The notes under the pieces are model-generated. The model had not been told where the DNA came from and did no database searches. It was given only the letters and a program-made list of their open reading frames with translations. Shown here piece after piece: positions 28,593-37,090 of a DNA stretch of 64,000 nucleotides. A program made the position numbers and the translations under genes. Numbering within the stretch: the first letter of the stretch is position 1; each line of letters begins with the position of its first letter. Source of the stretch: Lachnospiraceae bacterium (GTDB lineage: Bacteria > Bacillota > Clostridia > Lachnospirales > Lachnospiraceae); the NCBI GenBank assembly GCA_017634455.1, contig JAGBNK010000021.1, positions 39,886-103,885 of the forward strand, read 5' to 3'.

Positions 28593-29609
28593 CTAATTAA
28601 ATCCCATGAACTTCTGTGATAATTTATAAGCCTTCACAGAAATCTTTCTTCCAGTCTTGCCTGGGAGATTCATAGCATTTCCCAAAGCACCCCATCGAAT
28701 ATGTCTGTAAGTCTTTGGATCCTTTAATTTAATATATCTCCACAGCTTCTTCACCTTGACAATATTTTCCGGATCGTTGGAAATATATGCAATAGAAGTA
28801 GAGACTACAGTGATTGTCTCAAGGTAAGACAACATATACTTTCTCAAATGCTCCGGCTCGATAGATGAGAAATCGAAGTCGTCAAACATTCTCTTATTTA
28901 CATAGAGCTGCTGATCAATACGCTTAATCATATTGGTCTCACTGACAGACTGTCCATCTCTACCAATATAATATCTGTAGAAATCCACATTGAGATAGTA
29001 CAGAGTCTTCACATGTGGCAGTGGCTCAAATACAAAGAGATTGTCCACATAGAAAGTATGCTTAGGCAATTGCAAATTGCATGCTCTCAACATCTCAGTT
29101 CTATAAGTTACAGAATGCATGAGAATAGAAAAGCCTCTGATATTTCTCTTCATATCATCCCATGTCATAATTCGATCAGTATCAAAGAGCAAGCTATATA
29201 TCATACGTCTCTGATGCCCTGTTGAAACCTTCTCATATACATAATTAGTCAGAAGCATATCTACCAAAGTGTCATCTGCGATAAATCCACGCAAAGTAGA
29301 CATAACCTGCTCATAAGCATCAGCATCTACCCAATCATCGCTATCAACTACCTTAAAATAAACTCCTGTAGCATTGGCCAACCCCGTATTTACAGCCTGA
29401 CCATGTCCACCATTTTCCTGATGAACAACCTTGATAATATCAGGATACTTCTTTTCATACTCATCTGCCTTTTTGGCAGTGCCATCTGTGGAGCCATCGT
29501 CCACAATAATAATTTCAATATCCTCCCCACCTGGCAATAACGATTGGATACATTTATCCATGTAACCCTCTGAGTTATAGCAAGGAATTGCAAATGATAT
29601 TGTCTTCAT
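28593..29609 (-). CDS. family 2 glycosyltransferase
   Basis: 338 residues, ATAGGAG before the ATG. GT-A fold: SFAIPCYNSEGYMDKCIQSL, EIIIVDDGSTDGTA, NGGHGQAVNTGLANATG and the DxD region VVDSDDWVD. There is no clear transmembrane segment, so it should work on the inner face of the membrane or in the cytoplasm, adding a sugar to a surface polymer or lipid. The acceptor is unknown; no polysaccharide cluster surrounds it. Confidence 0.9.
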   Translation of the reverse strand: MKTISFAIPCYNSEGYMDKCIQSLLPGGEDIEIIIVDDGSTDGTAKKADEYEKKYPDIIKVVHQENGGHGQAVNTGLANATGVYFKVVDSDDWVDADAYEQVMSTLRGFIADDTLVDMLLTNYVYEKVSTGHQRRMIYSLLFDTDRIMTWDDMKRNIRGFSILMHSVTYRTEMLRACNLQLPKHTFYVDNLFVFEPLPHVKTLYYLNVDFYRYYIGRDGQSVSETNMIKRIDQQLYVNKRMFDDFDFSSIEPEHLRKYMLSYLETITVVSTSIAYISNDPENIVKVKKLWRYIKLKDPKTYRHIRWGALGNAMNLPGKTGRKISVKAYKLSQKFMGFN

Positions 29610-29719
29610 TTTCGTCGTCTCCTATTCACACATTACCTACTATTATACTCAGAAAGTTTCTTTTTTCAAATGTTATAGCAACTTCTCCCAAGATTCATTG
29701 AATATCAAGCCAGAATTAA

Positions 29720-30235
29720 TCAAGCCGCATTCTGTGCACTTAGGGCATATAGAATAATTGCTGCATACATCTCCTCAGCACTCATTTCATAATCAATAAC
29801 CCTGCCACTGTGTCGCACCCAGTTTCCTTGAGAGCCATTGATTTCATTCATATATTTAATCCCCATAAAGTTCTCCCCAGCATTTTCCCAGTCAAAGAGA
29901 TTCTTTGAGAAATCATCAACCAAAATATTTAACCCATCAGATTTCACGAAATCACTCTTACAACTGCCACATGGCACAAATATCATATCTGTCATTCCCA
30001 GTCCATGTTGCTCAAGCCACATGCTCTTCTCCAAAACTGAGTGAGAATCTATAAATACTGCAGAGAGAATTGTCACATGAAAATCCTTGTCCTCCTGTAG
30101 AAGCTTAATCAAATCAATCATCTCATAATGTGGTGTTCTGGATAGGAAATACCCCGGCTTCATCATATCCTCCACAATCTCATCCTTATAATATACAGTT
30201 TGAACTCCATCCATATCGAAATAAATATTTATCAT
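29720..30235 (-). CDS. HAD-like phosphatase resembling 5'(3')-deoxyribonucleotidase
   Basis: 171 residues from MINIYFDMDGVQTVYY, set by AGGAGGTGCGCC; the ATG at 30253 lacks a site. The N-terminal DMDGV is the HAD nucleophile motif; VTILSAVF and ILVDDFSKNLFDW fit motifs II and IV of the NT5C-type subfamily. It may hydrolyse a nucleotide or a similar phosphoester. It follows a 32-residue peptide gene with 42 bp between them and may share its promoter. Confidence 0.7.
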   Translation of the reverse strand: MINIYFDMDGVQTVYYKDEIVEDMMKPGYFLSRTPHYEMIDLIKLLQEDKDFHVTILSAVFIDSHSVLEKSMWLEQHGLGMTDMIFVPCGSCKSDFVKSDGLNILVDDFSKNLFDWENAGENFMGIKYMNEINGSQGNWVRHSGRVIDYEMSAEEMYAAIILYALSAQNAA

Positions 30236-30277
30236 GGCGCACCTCCTATTCATTCAATCCCCGTAAAAAAATTTCTA

Positions 30278-30376
30278 CTATTCCATATAGTCTCTATAAT
30301 CATCCTCACTGGCGAATAACATATACTCTCCATCTACATATCCCATAAATCCTTCTGATACGCTGTAACCCTTCAT
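30278..30376 (-). CDS. 32-residue small protein
   Basis: A complete small ORF (MKGYSVSEGFMGYVDGEY..., ending YRDYME) behind a strong AGGAGG site at eight-base spacing and a good promoter. It is rich in Gly, Tyr and acidic residues and has no membrane helix. I recall similar peptides, starting MKGY and containing GYV-GEYMLFASE, in other Lachnospiraceae, but their function is unknown. It lies directly upstream of the HAD-like gene. Confidence 0.72.
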   Translation of the reverse strand: MKGYSVSEGFMGYVDGEYMLFASEDDYRDYME

Positions 30377-30443
30377 AATACCTACCTCCTGTTCAAGTAT
30401 TCATTTCCTTTACCTGTATACAGAATACCAGGAGGCGTGTCCC

Positions 30444-30471
30444 ATTATATGTACTTCATCCTCGAAACCAA
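30444..30471 (-). promoter_or_regulatory. promoter of the small protein/HAD unit
   Basis: Minus strand: TTGGTT, 16 bp, TATAAT, about 68 bp before the start codon at 30376. Confidence 0.55.
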
Positions 30472-30509
30472 GAAATTTTTCAAGGATTTTTATTTCAAAA
30501 TTCACCACG

Positions 30510-30543
30510 AAAAAAGAGCACAACTTTCGTCATGCTCTTTTTC
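30510..30543 (-). terminator. terminator of the CE15-like esterase gene
   Basis: Arms AAAAGAGCA/TGCTCTTTT with T-runs on both strands, so it can act in both directions. Confidence 0.8.
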
Positions 30544-30587
30544 CTATATAAAATGATATTTTTTTCAAATATTTTCTTCAATAAATA

Positions 30588-31916
30588 TTATTTCACATAC
30601 TTATCCATATAACTAATGTATTGCTCCCAGTCCTCATCCATCATCTTGTGTCCACCTTGATGTAAATAAATACCTTGGCTTTCGCTAACCCTTGCCTTAT
30701 TTAACTCAAGATCAAAGTAATGGAAATCATCTAGAACTTCTTTTCCATAAATATTTTTCCAAACAGCTTTTGCATTTTGAAGTGCATCAACTGTAGAACT
30801 TGGGTCTGATGCCAAATCAACATTTCCCATACTTACAAACACACATCGATCAGCAATCATCGCGAATAACATATTAGAATCTACCGGAATTTCCGAATCC
30901 CTATCTGTATACTCAAAATACTTTGAAGTAAACCAATGATCCGATGTTCCATCCCTAACGATTCGTCCTGAAACATCACTTCTAATCATTCCACCACCAC
31001 AACTTGAAATTGCAAGGTCAACTCTATCATCCTGAGCTGCAGTCCATAGAGAAACCCTAGCTAATCTAGAATGTCCAAATGTTGCAATTTTATCCTCATC
31101 AACCTGTGGTTGATCGCAGAGATAATCGATCATTCTCATGTATCCAAAACTCCATGCAGAAAATGCAGTTGCATTGCTCTCCGGGAATATTTCTAGTAGA
31201 TTCTTCTGAAAATCTGCAGGAGTGTCTTCTGCCCAATCAAGATAATCCGTAGTTGCCACTCCATATCCACTATCTATAATCTGTTCTACTGGACAAGGAT
31301 CTCCGCCGTATGTCAAGTTATCCTTGTCCTGCACATTTGAAGGCAATATTTTTTCATCATTTAAGATAGAAGTATTACCGCCAAAATTTTCGCCCACAAA
31401 CATGCCATACTTTTCTTTGTTTGTAGGAGTATATACAAGCATAATAAAATCTTTACTACCCTTGTCTGTGGTGATTGTTATCTTCACCTGCTGCCTGTGA
31501 GCTTTACCATCTAAAGCCTCACCTTCTTCTAATATCTCCGTATCCATATCATATCCCTCACTAGGAGTCTCTCCATACATATACTCCTCATAGAGATCTA
31601 ACATTTCTTCACGTCTTGCAGCATAACCTCTTTTATCGGTGACTTCTTTTCCTTCATTATTCACAAATATTTCTGGTAAATTTTCATACTCATGATCATT
31701 TCCAAGAACAAATTTTTGATACCATATTGGCATTTCTATACCACCGTATCCAACCATCGCCATTGTGCCACGCAAGCTGAGAGAATCCCCGGTAAATTTA
31801 CGAATTGTAAATACACTGAACCCTATAAACACACAGAATATAATCAGTAACACCAATATTATTCTAAGTACAACCTGCCACCATTTTAGTTTTTTCTTCT
31901 CCTTCTTCACCTTCAT
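30588..31916 (-). CDS. membrane-anchored alpha/beta hydrolase, CE15 (glucuronoyl esterase)-like
   Basis: 442 residues from MKVKKEKKKLKWWQ, with GGGGG five bases before the ATG; the ATG at 32012 is unsupported. A basic N-terminus and one hydrophobic segment (about 12-35) anchor the enzyme outside the cell. The nucleophile elbow FGHSRLARVSLWTAA matches the GxSR-type elbow of CE15 esterases, which usually read GHSRxGK. A C-terminal His lies in YLHQGGHKMMD. CE15 enzymes split ester bonds between lignin and glucuronoxylan; the change of the usual GK to AR leaves substrate uncertain. Divergent from a TetR regulator with an operator-like palindrome between them. Confidence 0.7.
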   Translation of the reverse strand: MKVKKEKKKLKWWQVVLRIILVLLIIFCVFIGFSVFTIRKFTGDSLSLRGTMAMVGYGGIEMPIWYQKFVLGNDHEYENLPEIFVNNEGKEVTDKRGYAARREEMLDLYEEYMYGETPSEGYDMDTEILEEGEALDGKAHRQQVKITITTDKGSKDFIMLVYTPTNKEKYGMFVGENFGGNTSILNDEKILPSNVQDKDNLTYGGDPCPVEQIIDSGYGVATTDYLDWAEDTPADFQKNLLEIFPESNATAFSAWSFGYMRMIDYLCDQPQVDEDKIATFGHSRLARVSLWTAAQDDRVDLAISSCGGGMIRSDVSGRIVRDGTSDHWFTSKYFEYTDRDSEIPVDSNMLFAMIADRCVFVSMGNVDLASDPSSTVDALQNAKAVWKNIYGKEVLDDFHYFDLELNKARVSESQGIYLHQGGHKMMDEDWEQYISYMDKYVK

Positions 31917-32036
31917 AAAAACCCCCAATTCTTTATGAACCCAATTTACAATTACTTCTATTACATAAGTTTTCTTATATGCACCCTTCCTACACGTAAT
32001 AGAATCATTCATACTATCTTACCTAAATCTAGTATC

Positions 32037-32052
32037 ACACATTTATCTGTGT
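32037..32052. promoter_or_regulatory. putative operator between the esterase and TetR genes
   Basis: ACACA, six bases, TGTGT. It lies between the two divergent start codons (31916 and 32107), the usual place for a TetR autoregulatory operator. Confidence 0.4.
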
Positions 32053-32106
32053 TATGATAGAAACAGAATGAAACAAATTGTTGGAGTCTTTATTTGAGGT
32101 GAAAAT

Positions 32107-32652
32107 ATGCCACAGAAAATTGGTGAAGAAAACGAAAGATACTCAAATGCAAATCATAAGATAATTGTGGCTTTTTTTAGCCTCCTTAAGAATAATTCTT
32201 TCGAAAGGATAACGACTTCTCAAATAATATTAGAAGCACATATTAATCGTTCTACATTCTACAGACATTTCAAAAATAAATATGAAATATTAGAATCGAT
32301 TCAGTCTAGTTTCATTCCATATATCTTCAACAAGATTATAATGCAAAATGTTAACAGTCCTTCTGAATACATACGGCATATTTTTAGTATCATCAAAAAT
32401 ATGCCAGAGGAATATGTTGAACGTTTTTTAAGGTTAAGTCTCATAAAAACTTCCACCTTCGACATAAAAGAATGTATAACACAAAAAATGGCAAAGGATT
32501 ATCAAACTCTTTGCACTGATGCTTCTACAATAGAGTCTCAAATCTTTGCCATTATTGCTTATGATACTATTTATCACAATTCAAAACATGATAATCACAT
32601 TGACGAAAAACAATTACAAAAGTATTTAAAAAACATCGTCAAAAATATATAA
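32107..32652 (+). CDS. TetR-family transcriptional regulator
   Basis: 181 residues; GAGGTG precedes the ATG. The helix-turn-helix (about 20-60) reads ANHKIIVAFFSLL ... FERITTSQIILEAHINRSTFYRHFKNKYEIL, a clear TetR N-terminus. The C-terminal ligand domain is divergent (IKNMPEEYVERFLRLSL). Divergent from the CE15-like esterase, which it probably controls. Codon use is more AT-rich than its neighbours, which may indicate transfer of the pair. Confidence 0.88.
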   Translation: MPQKIGEENERYSNANHKIIVAFFSLLKNNSFERITTSQIILEAHINRSTFYRHFKNKYEILESIQSSFIPYIFNKIIMQNVNSPSEYIRHIFSIIKNMPEEYVERFLRLSLIKTSTFDIKECITQKMAKDYQTLCTDASTIESQIFAIIAYDTIYHNSKHDNHIDEKQLQKYLKNIVKNI

Positions 32653-32669
32653 ATACATGAATAATTATA

Positions 32670-33599
32670 TCATTTACACAACTGATAAAAAGCCACAGCG
32701 CTGGCAGCTGCCACATTAAGAGAATCCACTCCATGCTTCATAGGAATTCTCACTGTGTAGTCGCTGGCGTCTATGGTGGCGTCCATAAGTCCTTCACCTT
32801 CTGTTCCCATAATCACAGCCAGCTTATCTTCTTGCAATAATTTTTCATCATCAATGCCAACTGAATCATCGCGCAAGGCCATAGATACCGTCTTAAATCC
32901 CAATTGATTTAATTTCTCCATTCCATAATGCGGCCAATATGATTTTCTATTCATAAATCCATTAACACTTTCCCCCTGCGTATTATGATTATCAGAATCA
33001 GTATCTCCTATTGCCGCTAAAATATTCGACTTAGCATTCTCTACATATGCAGGCAGCACTGTCCATGGAATCTGAAAAATGGTTCCCATACTCACTCTGG
33101 CCGCCCTTCTATACAATGGATCCGCGCAACCGGAAGTCAGCACAACTGCATCCATTCCAAGAGCTGCAGCTGAACGGACAATAGCTCCCACATTGGTAGG
33201 ATTAACCACTTCCTCAAGAACCACTATTCTCCTGGCATCAGCACATATTTCTTCTAATGAAGGATATGGCTTTCTTCTCATTGCACATAGCATCCCTCTT
33301 GTAAGATTGTAACCTACCATAGTTGAAATCTGCTCAACCGTCGCTACATAGATTGGCACATCGCCACATTTTTCAAGGACCTCTCCTCCAAAGCCAGACA
33401 GATATTTCTCCTCCGTCAAGACACTGATGGCCTCATAGCCTGCTTCCAGCGCTCGCTCAATAACCTGTGGCGTCTCTGCAATAAAGACTCCCAAATCTGG
33501 CTCATATATGTGAAACAACTGATTTTCCTTGTACCTGGTATATAAATCCAATCTGGAATCACTTAAATCTCTTACTTCTATTATATTCATCTGTTTCAT
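32670..33599 (-). CDS. TrmH/SpoU-family RNA 2'-O-methyltransferase (second)
   Basis: 309 residues. N-terminal substrate-binding domain, then the SpoU knot with EEVVNPTNVGAIVRSAAAL, IMGTEGEGL and RIPMKHGVDSLNVAAASAVAF. There is an insertion near residues 205-235 (DTDSDNHNTQGESVNGF) not typical of the family. It is only distantly related to the one at 8799, so the two probably modify different nucleotides. The start could also be the ATG at 33590; the ribosome binding site (GAGAG) does not decide. Confidence 0.9.
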   Translation of the reverse strand: MKQMNIIEVRDLSDSRLDLYTRYKENQLFHIYEPDLGVFIAETPQVIERALEAGYEAISVLTEEKYLSGFGGEVLEKCGDVPIYVATVEQISTMVGYNLTRGMLCAMRRKPYPSLEEICADARRIVVLEEVVNPTNVGAIVRSAAALGMDAVVLTSGCADPLYRRAARVSMGTIFQIPWTVLPAYVENAKSNILAAIGDTDSDNHNTQGESVNGFMNRKSYWPHYGMEKLNQLGFKTVSMALRDDSVGIDDEKLLQEDKLAVIMGTEGEGLMDATIDASDYTVRIPMKHGVDSLNVAAASAVAFYQLCK

Positions 33600-33821
33600 C
33601 TCTCAATTCTCTCTATACAATCTTATCAATCTATTGATTATCTCATACTTGTTATTTACACATCTTAATAAAACATTTATCAAAATATTGGATTAACAAT
33701 TCATACAGTCAAAAGCAATTATGATTCTACAACCAGCTCATATTTTTTGGCAACTGCATAATATAAAATTTTCCATAATCCCAGCAGCCTTTTTATGTGG
33801 AAAATGTCCTGCATTTTGAGA

Positions 33822-33850
33822 TTGACAAAAATTTATCAATGTAATATAGT
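33822..33850 (+). promoter_or_regulatory. promoter of the crotonase gene
   Basis: TTGACA, 17 bp, TATAGT; near-consensus, 53 bp before the start. An inverted repeat TTTTCCATAA/TTATGTGGAAAA lies just upstream (about 33770-33806) and could bind a regulator. The leader also holds a short GGCT/AGCC hairpin before T6. Confidence 0.8.
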
Positions 33851-33903
33851 GAGATTATGACATGGCTCGAGGGGAAGCCGCACTTTTTTAGGAGGAAAAT
33901 AAA

Positions 33904-34707
33904 ATGGGTGATTTTAACAATTTAAAACTTGAAGTTGCAAATGAAGTTGCTGTACTTACAATCAGCCGTCCAGCAGCTCTCAATGCTCTCAATAGCGAAA
34001 CTCTTGATGAGTTAAATGTTGCTTTGACAGAAATTGAGGCAAGAGATGATGTAAAGGTTGTAATTTTAACTGGTGGTCCAGATAAGAAGGACAATGCATT
34101 TAAATCATTTGTAGCTGGTGCTGATATTTCAGAGATGGTTAACTTCTCTGCTGCAGAAGCAAGAGCATTTGGAATGAGAGCTTCTGTTCCATTCTTCAAA
34201 CTCATGAATATGCGTCAGGTTACAATCGCTGCTGTAAATGGTTTTGCACTTGGCGGCGGATGCGAAATTGCAATGGCTTGTGATATTAGAATCGCATCAG
34301 ACAATGCAACATTTGGACAGCCTGAGACAGGTCTTGGAATCATTCCTGGATTCGGTGGTACACAGAGACTTGCAAGACTTGTTGGTATGGGAAGAGCCAA
34401 AGAGCTCATCTTCACATGCGATAGCATTGATGCGGCAGAAGCTTATAGAATCGGATTAGTAAATAAGGTTGTTGCACCAGAAGAACTTATGGAAACAGCT
34501 CAGAAGATGGCTGCTAAGATTGTAAGCAAGGGAAGCTATGCTGTATCTCTTGCCAAGGCTGCAATCAACAACGGTTACGATATGGATATCAAGAATGCTG
34601 TTGAGATGGAAGCAAACTTATTCGGTGTTGCTTGCTCAACTCATGATAAGACAGAAGGTATGACAGCTTTCCTTGAGAGAAGAGCTGCAGATCTTACAGA
34701 TTTCTAA
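33904..34707 (+). CDS. crt: enoyl-CoA hydratase/3-hydroxybutyryl-CoA dehydratase (crotonase)
   Basis: 267 residues; AGGAGG precedes the ATG. Crotonase fold with the oxyanion-hole region KSFVAGADISEM and NGFALGGGCEIAMACD (first catalytic Glu), then PETGLGIIPGFGGTQRL (second Glu). Closest by feel to the short-chain dehydratase of the butyrate pathway, which converts 3-hydroxybutyryl-CoA to crotonyl-CoA. Usually it sits with thl, hbd, bcd and etf; here it stands alone with a strong promoter and terminator, so the assignment to butyrate synthesis is likely but not proven by context. Confidence 0.88.
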   Translation: MGDFNNLKLEVANEVAVLTISRPAALNALNSETLDELNVALTEIEARDDVKVVILTGGPDKKDNAFKSFVAGADISEMVNFSAAEARAFGMRASVPFFKLMNMRQVTIAAVNGFALGGGCEIAMACDIRIASDNATFGQPETGLGIIPGFGGTQRLARLVGMGRAKELIFTCDSIDAAEAYRIGLVNKVVAPEELMETAQKMAAKIVSKGSYAVSLAKAAINNGYDMDIKNAVEMEANLFGVACSTHDKTEGMTAFLERRAADLTDF

Positions 34708-34735
34708 TAAACTCTTTAGCCAAACATAAAATAAT

Positions 34736-34785
34736 AGTCCTGTGATTTGTGATAATTAGATATCACATTTTCACAGGACTTTTTA
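34736..34785 (+). terminator. terminator of the crotonase gene
   Basis: AGTCCTGTGA pairs with TCACAGGACT, with an inner TGTGATA/TATCACA stem, then TTTTTA. Confidence 0.92.
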
Positions 34786-35865
34786 TTAGCTACATACATT
34801 TCTCAGATAATCTACTGCAGCCTTATATTCATCAATCTTTTTGGCCTTCAATATCTTCTTATATATTTTCTTAAAATCTGAAATGGAATCAAAGAGCACC
34901 TGCCAGTATACCCACAGTTCCTTCATCTTATAAAGAGTCGGTGTATCCCCTGACATAATCTCTATATAATTATTCAGGATTTCATTGTGAAATATCCAAA
35001 ACATTTTCACTTCATTATCATTTAACAGAAACCTATCACTTACCGATTCTAAGTCATATGCCACAAATCCTCCATCCTCTGAATTCAGGGCATTTATAGC
35101 ATTGTTGATTTGCGTATCAACATTATTGTCCGTCACATTTTTCATCTCACATTTTATTATGTCTCTGGCAATCATTGGCAAGGCCATAGCACCTCTTCCA
35201 ATCATCACAGAAGTTACATTTTCCAAATCATTCTCACGAAGAACCTCCAACAGATTCTTAAAAGAATTAATGTCAACTATATCTCCATTGTAGCAAATGG
35301 GGATCTGTGTAGCCTGCAACTCTTTACAGGCGTAAATAAATTCATCTATGTGGGGAGTGCCCTTATAGAACTCCCGCTGAATACGAGGATGAATAATCAA
35401 CTCCTCCATGGGATACTTTTTATAAATATCTACAATCTCCAGCCACTTACTCAAGTCATCCATTCCCAATCTGGTTTTGATGGATATATTCACAGGGCAT
35501 CTGTCATATACTTCTGCAAGAAATTCATCAAGTTCATCCGGCACTGAAAGAAATCCTGAGCCTCTCTTCTTGCCTACAACAGTCTTGGAAGGACAGCCCA
35601 GATTCAGATTTACAGTCTCATATCCCCTCTTGGCAATACTTGCTGCAATATCAAGGAACTCCTCCACGTTGTTGGACATAATCTGTGGCACCAGATCAAT
35701 GTCAGCATTATGAGCCACATCCACATCTTCCCGTTCACGATGGTTCATGGTGGCGCTTGTGATAAAAGGTGTGAAGTATCTATCAAAGCCACCATAGTGA
35801 TGGGATATTGCATTTCTCAAAATGTATGAAGTTACGCCCTCAAGAGGCGCCAAGTATAGTTTCAT
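34786..35865 (-). CDS. tRNA-dihydrouridine synthase
   Basis: 359 residues; AAGGAAA before the ATG. FMN-dependent TIM barrel that reduces uridine in tRNA: LYLAPLEGVTSYILR, NLNLGCPSKTVVGKKRGSGFL (with the catalytic Cys), VNISIKTRLGMDD, CYNGDI and IGRGAMALP. The C-terminal helical domain is present. It ends directly against the terminator of the crotonase gene (convergent). The subtype (DusB/DusC-like) is not certain. Confidence 0.92.
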   Translation of the reverse strand: MKLYLAPLEGVTSYILRNAISHHYGGFDRYFTPFITSATMNHREREDVDVAHNADIDLVPQIMSNNVEEFLDIAASIAKRGYETVNLNLGCPSKTVVGKKRGSGFLSVPDELDEFLAEVYDRCPVNISIKTRLGMDDLSKWLEIVDIYKKYPMEELIIHPRIQREFYKGTPHIDEFIYACKELQATQIPICYNGDIVDINSFKNLLEVLRENDLENVTSVMIGRGAMALPMIARDIIKCEMKNVTDNNVDTQINNAINALNSEDGGFVAYDLESVSDRFLLNDNEVKMFWIFHNEILNNYIEIMSGDTPTLYKMKELWVYWQVLFDSISDFKKIYKKILKAKKIDEYKAAVDYLRNVCS

Positions 35866-35920
35866 AATCTGTTTCCTTATTAATTATCAAGTTAATAGTT
35901 ATGGCTTGAAGGCTTATTTA

Positions 35921-36167
35921 CTGATTTTGAGATAGGTGATGTTTCATTAATGCCGATACTTCTAGAAAGCTCCGTTATTCCTTAGTGATAAATCAATGTA
36001 GCCTCGCGAACTCGGTCTAATAAGCCAAGAGGACTGCAAGCAGCCTCTAAGCTTATTTAGACCTCAAACACCGCAACGGCCACTATTGATTTTAATCACA
36101 CGGAATACCGGCCCTTTAAGAAGTAGCGGCTGATTATTAATTGAAACACCACCTTCTCAAAATCAGA
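35921..36167. repeat. 247-bp imperfect palindrome in an intergenic region
   Basis: The left arm starting CTGATTTTGAGATAGGTG (35921) matches the reverse complement of the right arm, CTGATTTTGAGAAGGTGG, ending at 36167. Similarity continues with gaps to the centre, where GGTCTAATAAGC...AAGAGG pairs with CCTCT...AAGCTTATTTAGACC around a CTGCAAGCAG tip near 36033-36042. The whole can form one long hairpin. No ORF is inside. It lies between the HAD gene and dus, both on the minus strand. A MITE-like element or a structured RNA are both possible. Confidence 0.8.
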
Positions 36168-36203
36168 CTAACGCAAGCAATATAGTCTAACGCCTAAACT
36201 AAT

Positions 36204-36995
36204 CTAAGCCAATTCCATTAATATGTGTCTCAGCTCATCCTCTACGCTGGTGCATCTTGGCACATCCAAATCCATCATAGTAGGATTACCATCAGCCATA
36301 AGATATGGATGACCTACAAACTGAAGCATTGTTCTATCATTTTCATTATCACCAAAAGCAGCCATATCCTCACGTGGTATACCAAGCTTCTCCTCAATGG
36401 CCTGAAGTGCATCTCCCTTGGATGTACCAAAAGGTGCAAAGTCTACCCACTCATTTCCAGACACAGCAATTATGCATTTGCCTTCCACTGCTTTGGAAAA
36501 TTCTTCTGTCACCTCAGCACATTTATCTGCAGGAACGAAGTAAGAGATTTTGATAATATCCTCCTGAATATCCTCTGGAGAGTTCACAACTGTCACATCA
36601 TTTTTGATACCATTTCTCAGGTGATCTTCATACTCAGGATTTCCAGGCATGATATAGCAGGTCCGCTCTCCCGAAATCAAAACCTCACAGTATGGATTAT
36701 CAATTACCATATGACATATTGCCAGCGCCAAATCCCTGTCAAAGGAATTCTTCAGCACTACCTTGTCACCATACATTACAAGGGCGCCATTTTCACATAT
36801 ATACAGAAGTTCGCCATCCACATCAGCGAACATATTTCTCAAATTAAAATACTGTCTACCACTGGCAGGAACTACATATACACCCTTTGCCACCAGCTGA
36901 CTCATAAGCCTGGTAGCTTCCTCGGAGCAATCTGGTCTGTATCCTCGGATAAGTGTTCCATCTAAATCTGTAGCTATTAATTTAATATTACTCAT
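36204..36995 (-). CDS. Cof-type HAD-IIB phosphatase
   Basis: 263 residues, AAAGG before the ATG. Motif I LIATDLDGTLIRGY, a large C2-type cap domain, a conserved Lys (GTSKGDALQAI) and motif IV MAAFGDNENDRTML define the Cof/YidA group, which dephosphorylates sugar phosphates or cofactors such as pyridoxal phosphate. Substrate not predictable. A hairpin (TGTGCCAC/GTGGCCACA, about 37013-37035) lies before its ribosome binding site. Confidence 0.9.
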   Translation of the reverse strand: MSNIKLIATDLDGTLIRGYRPDCSEEATRLMSQLVAKGVYVVPASGRQYFNLRNMFADVDGELLYICENGALVMYGDKVVLKNSFDRDLALAICHMVIDNPYCEVLISGERTCYIMPGNPEYEDHLRNGIKNDVTVVNSPEDIQEDIIKISYFVPADKCAEVTEEFSKAVEGKCIIAVSGNEWVDFAPFGTSKGDALQAIEEKLGIPREDMAAFGDNENDRTMLQFVGHPYLMADGNPTMMDLDVPRCTSVEDELRHILMELA

Positions 36996-37090
36996 TTAAA
37001 AACCTTTCTCATGTGGCCACTACTTTGTGGCACATTTCTTACAATAACATTTCACATAATATATTTCTGACAATGATTGCAACCAATGCG

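Noticed and set aside
30449..30556. 34-codon plus-strand ORF behind AGGAGG, opposite the small-protein promoter
   Set aside because: It runs through a terminator, and the AGGAGG on this strand is likely incidental; no independent evidence.
33856..33892. Small GGCT/AGCC hairpin with T6 in the crotonase leader
   Set aside because: A four-base stem is too weak for a terminator or riboswitch; no known motif matches.
36225..36965. 246-codon plus-strand ORF opposite the HAD phosphatase gene
   Set aside because: It lies entirely over a well-supported gene, has no ribosome binding site and reads as a Cys/His/Ile-rich shadow without any domain.
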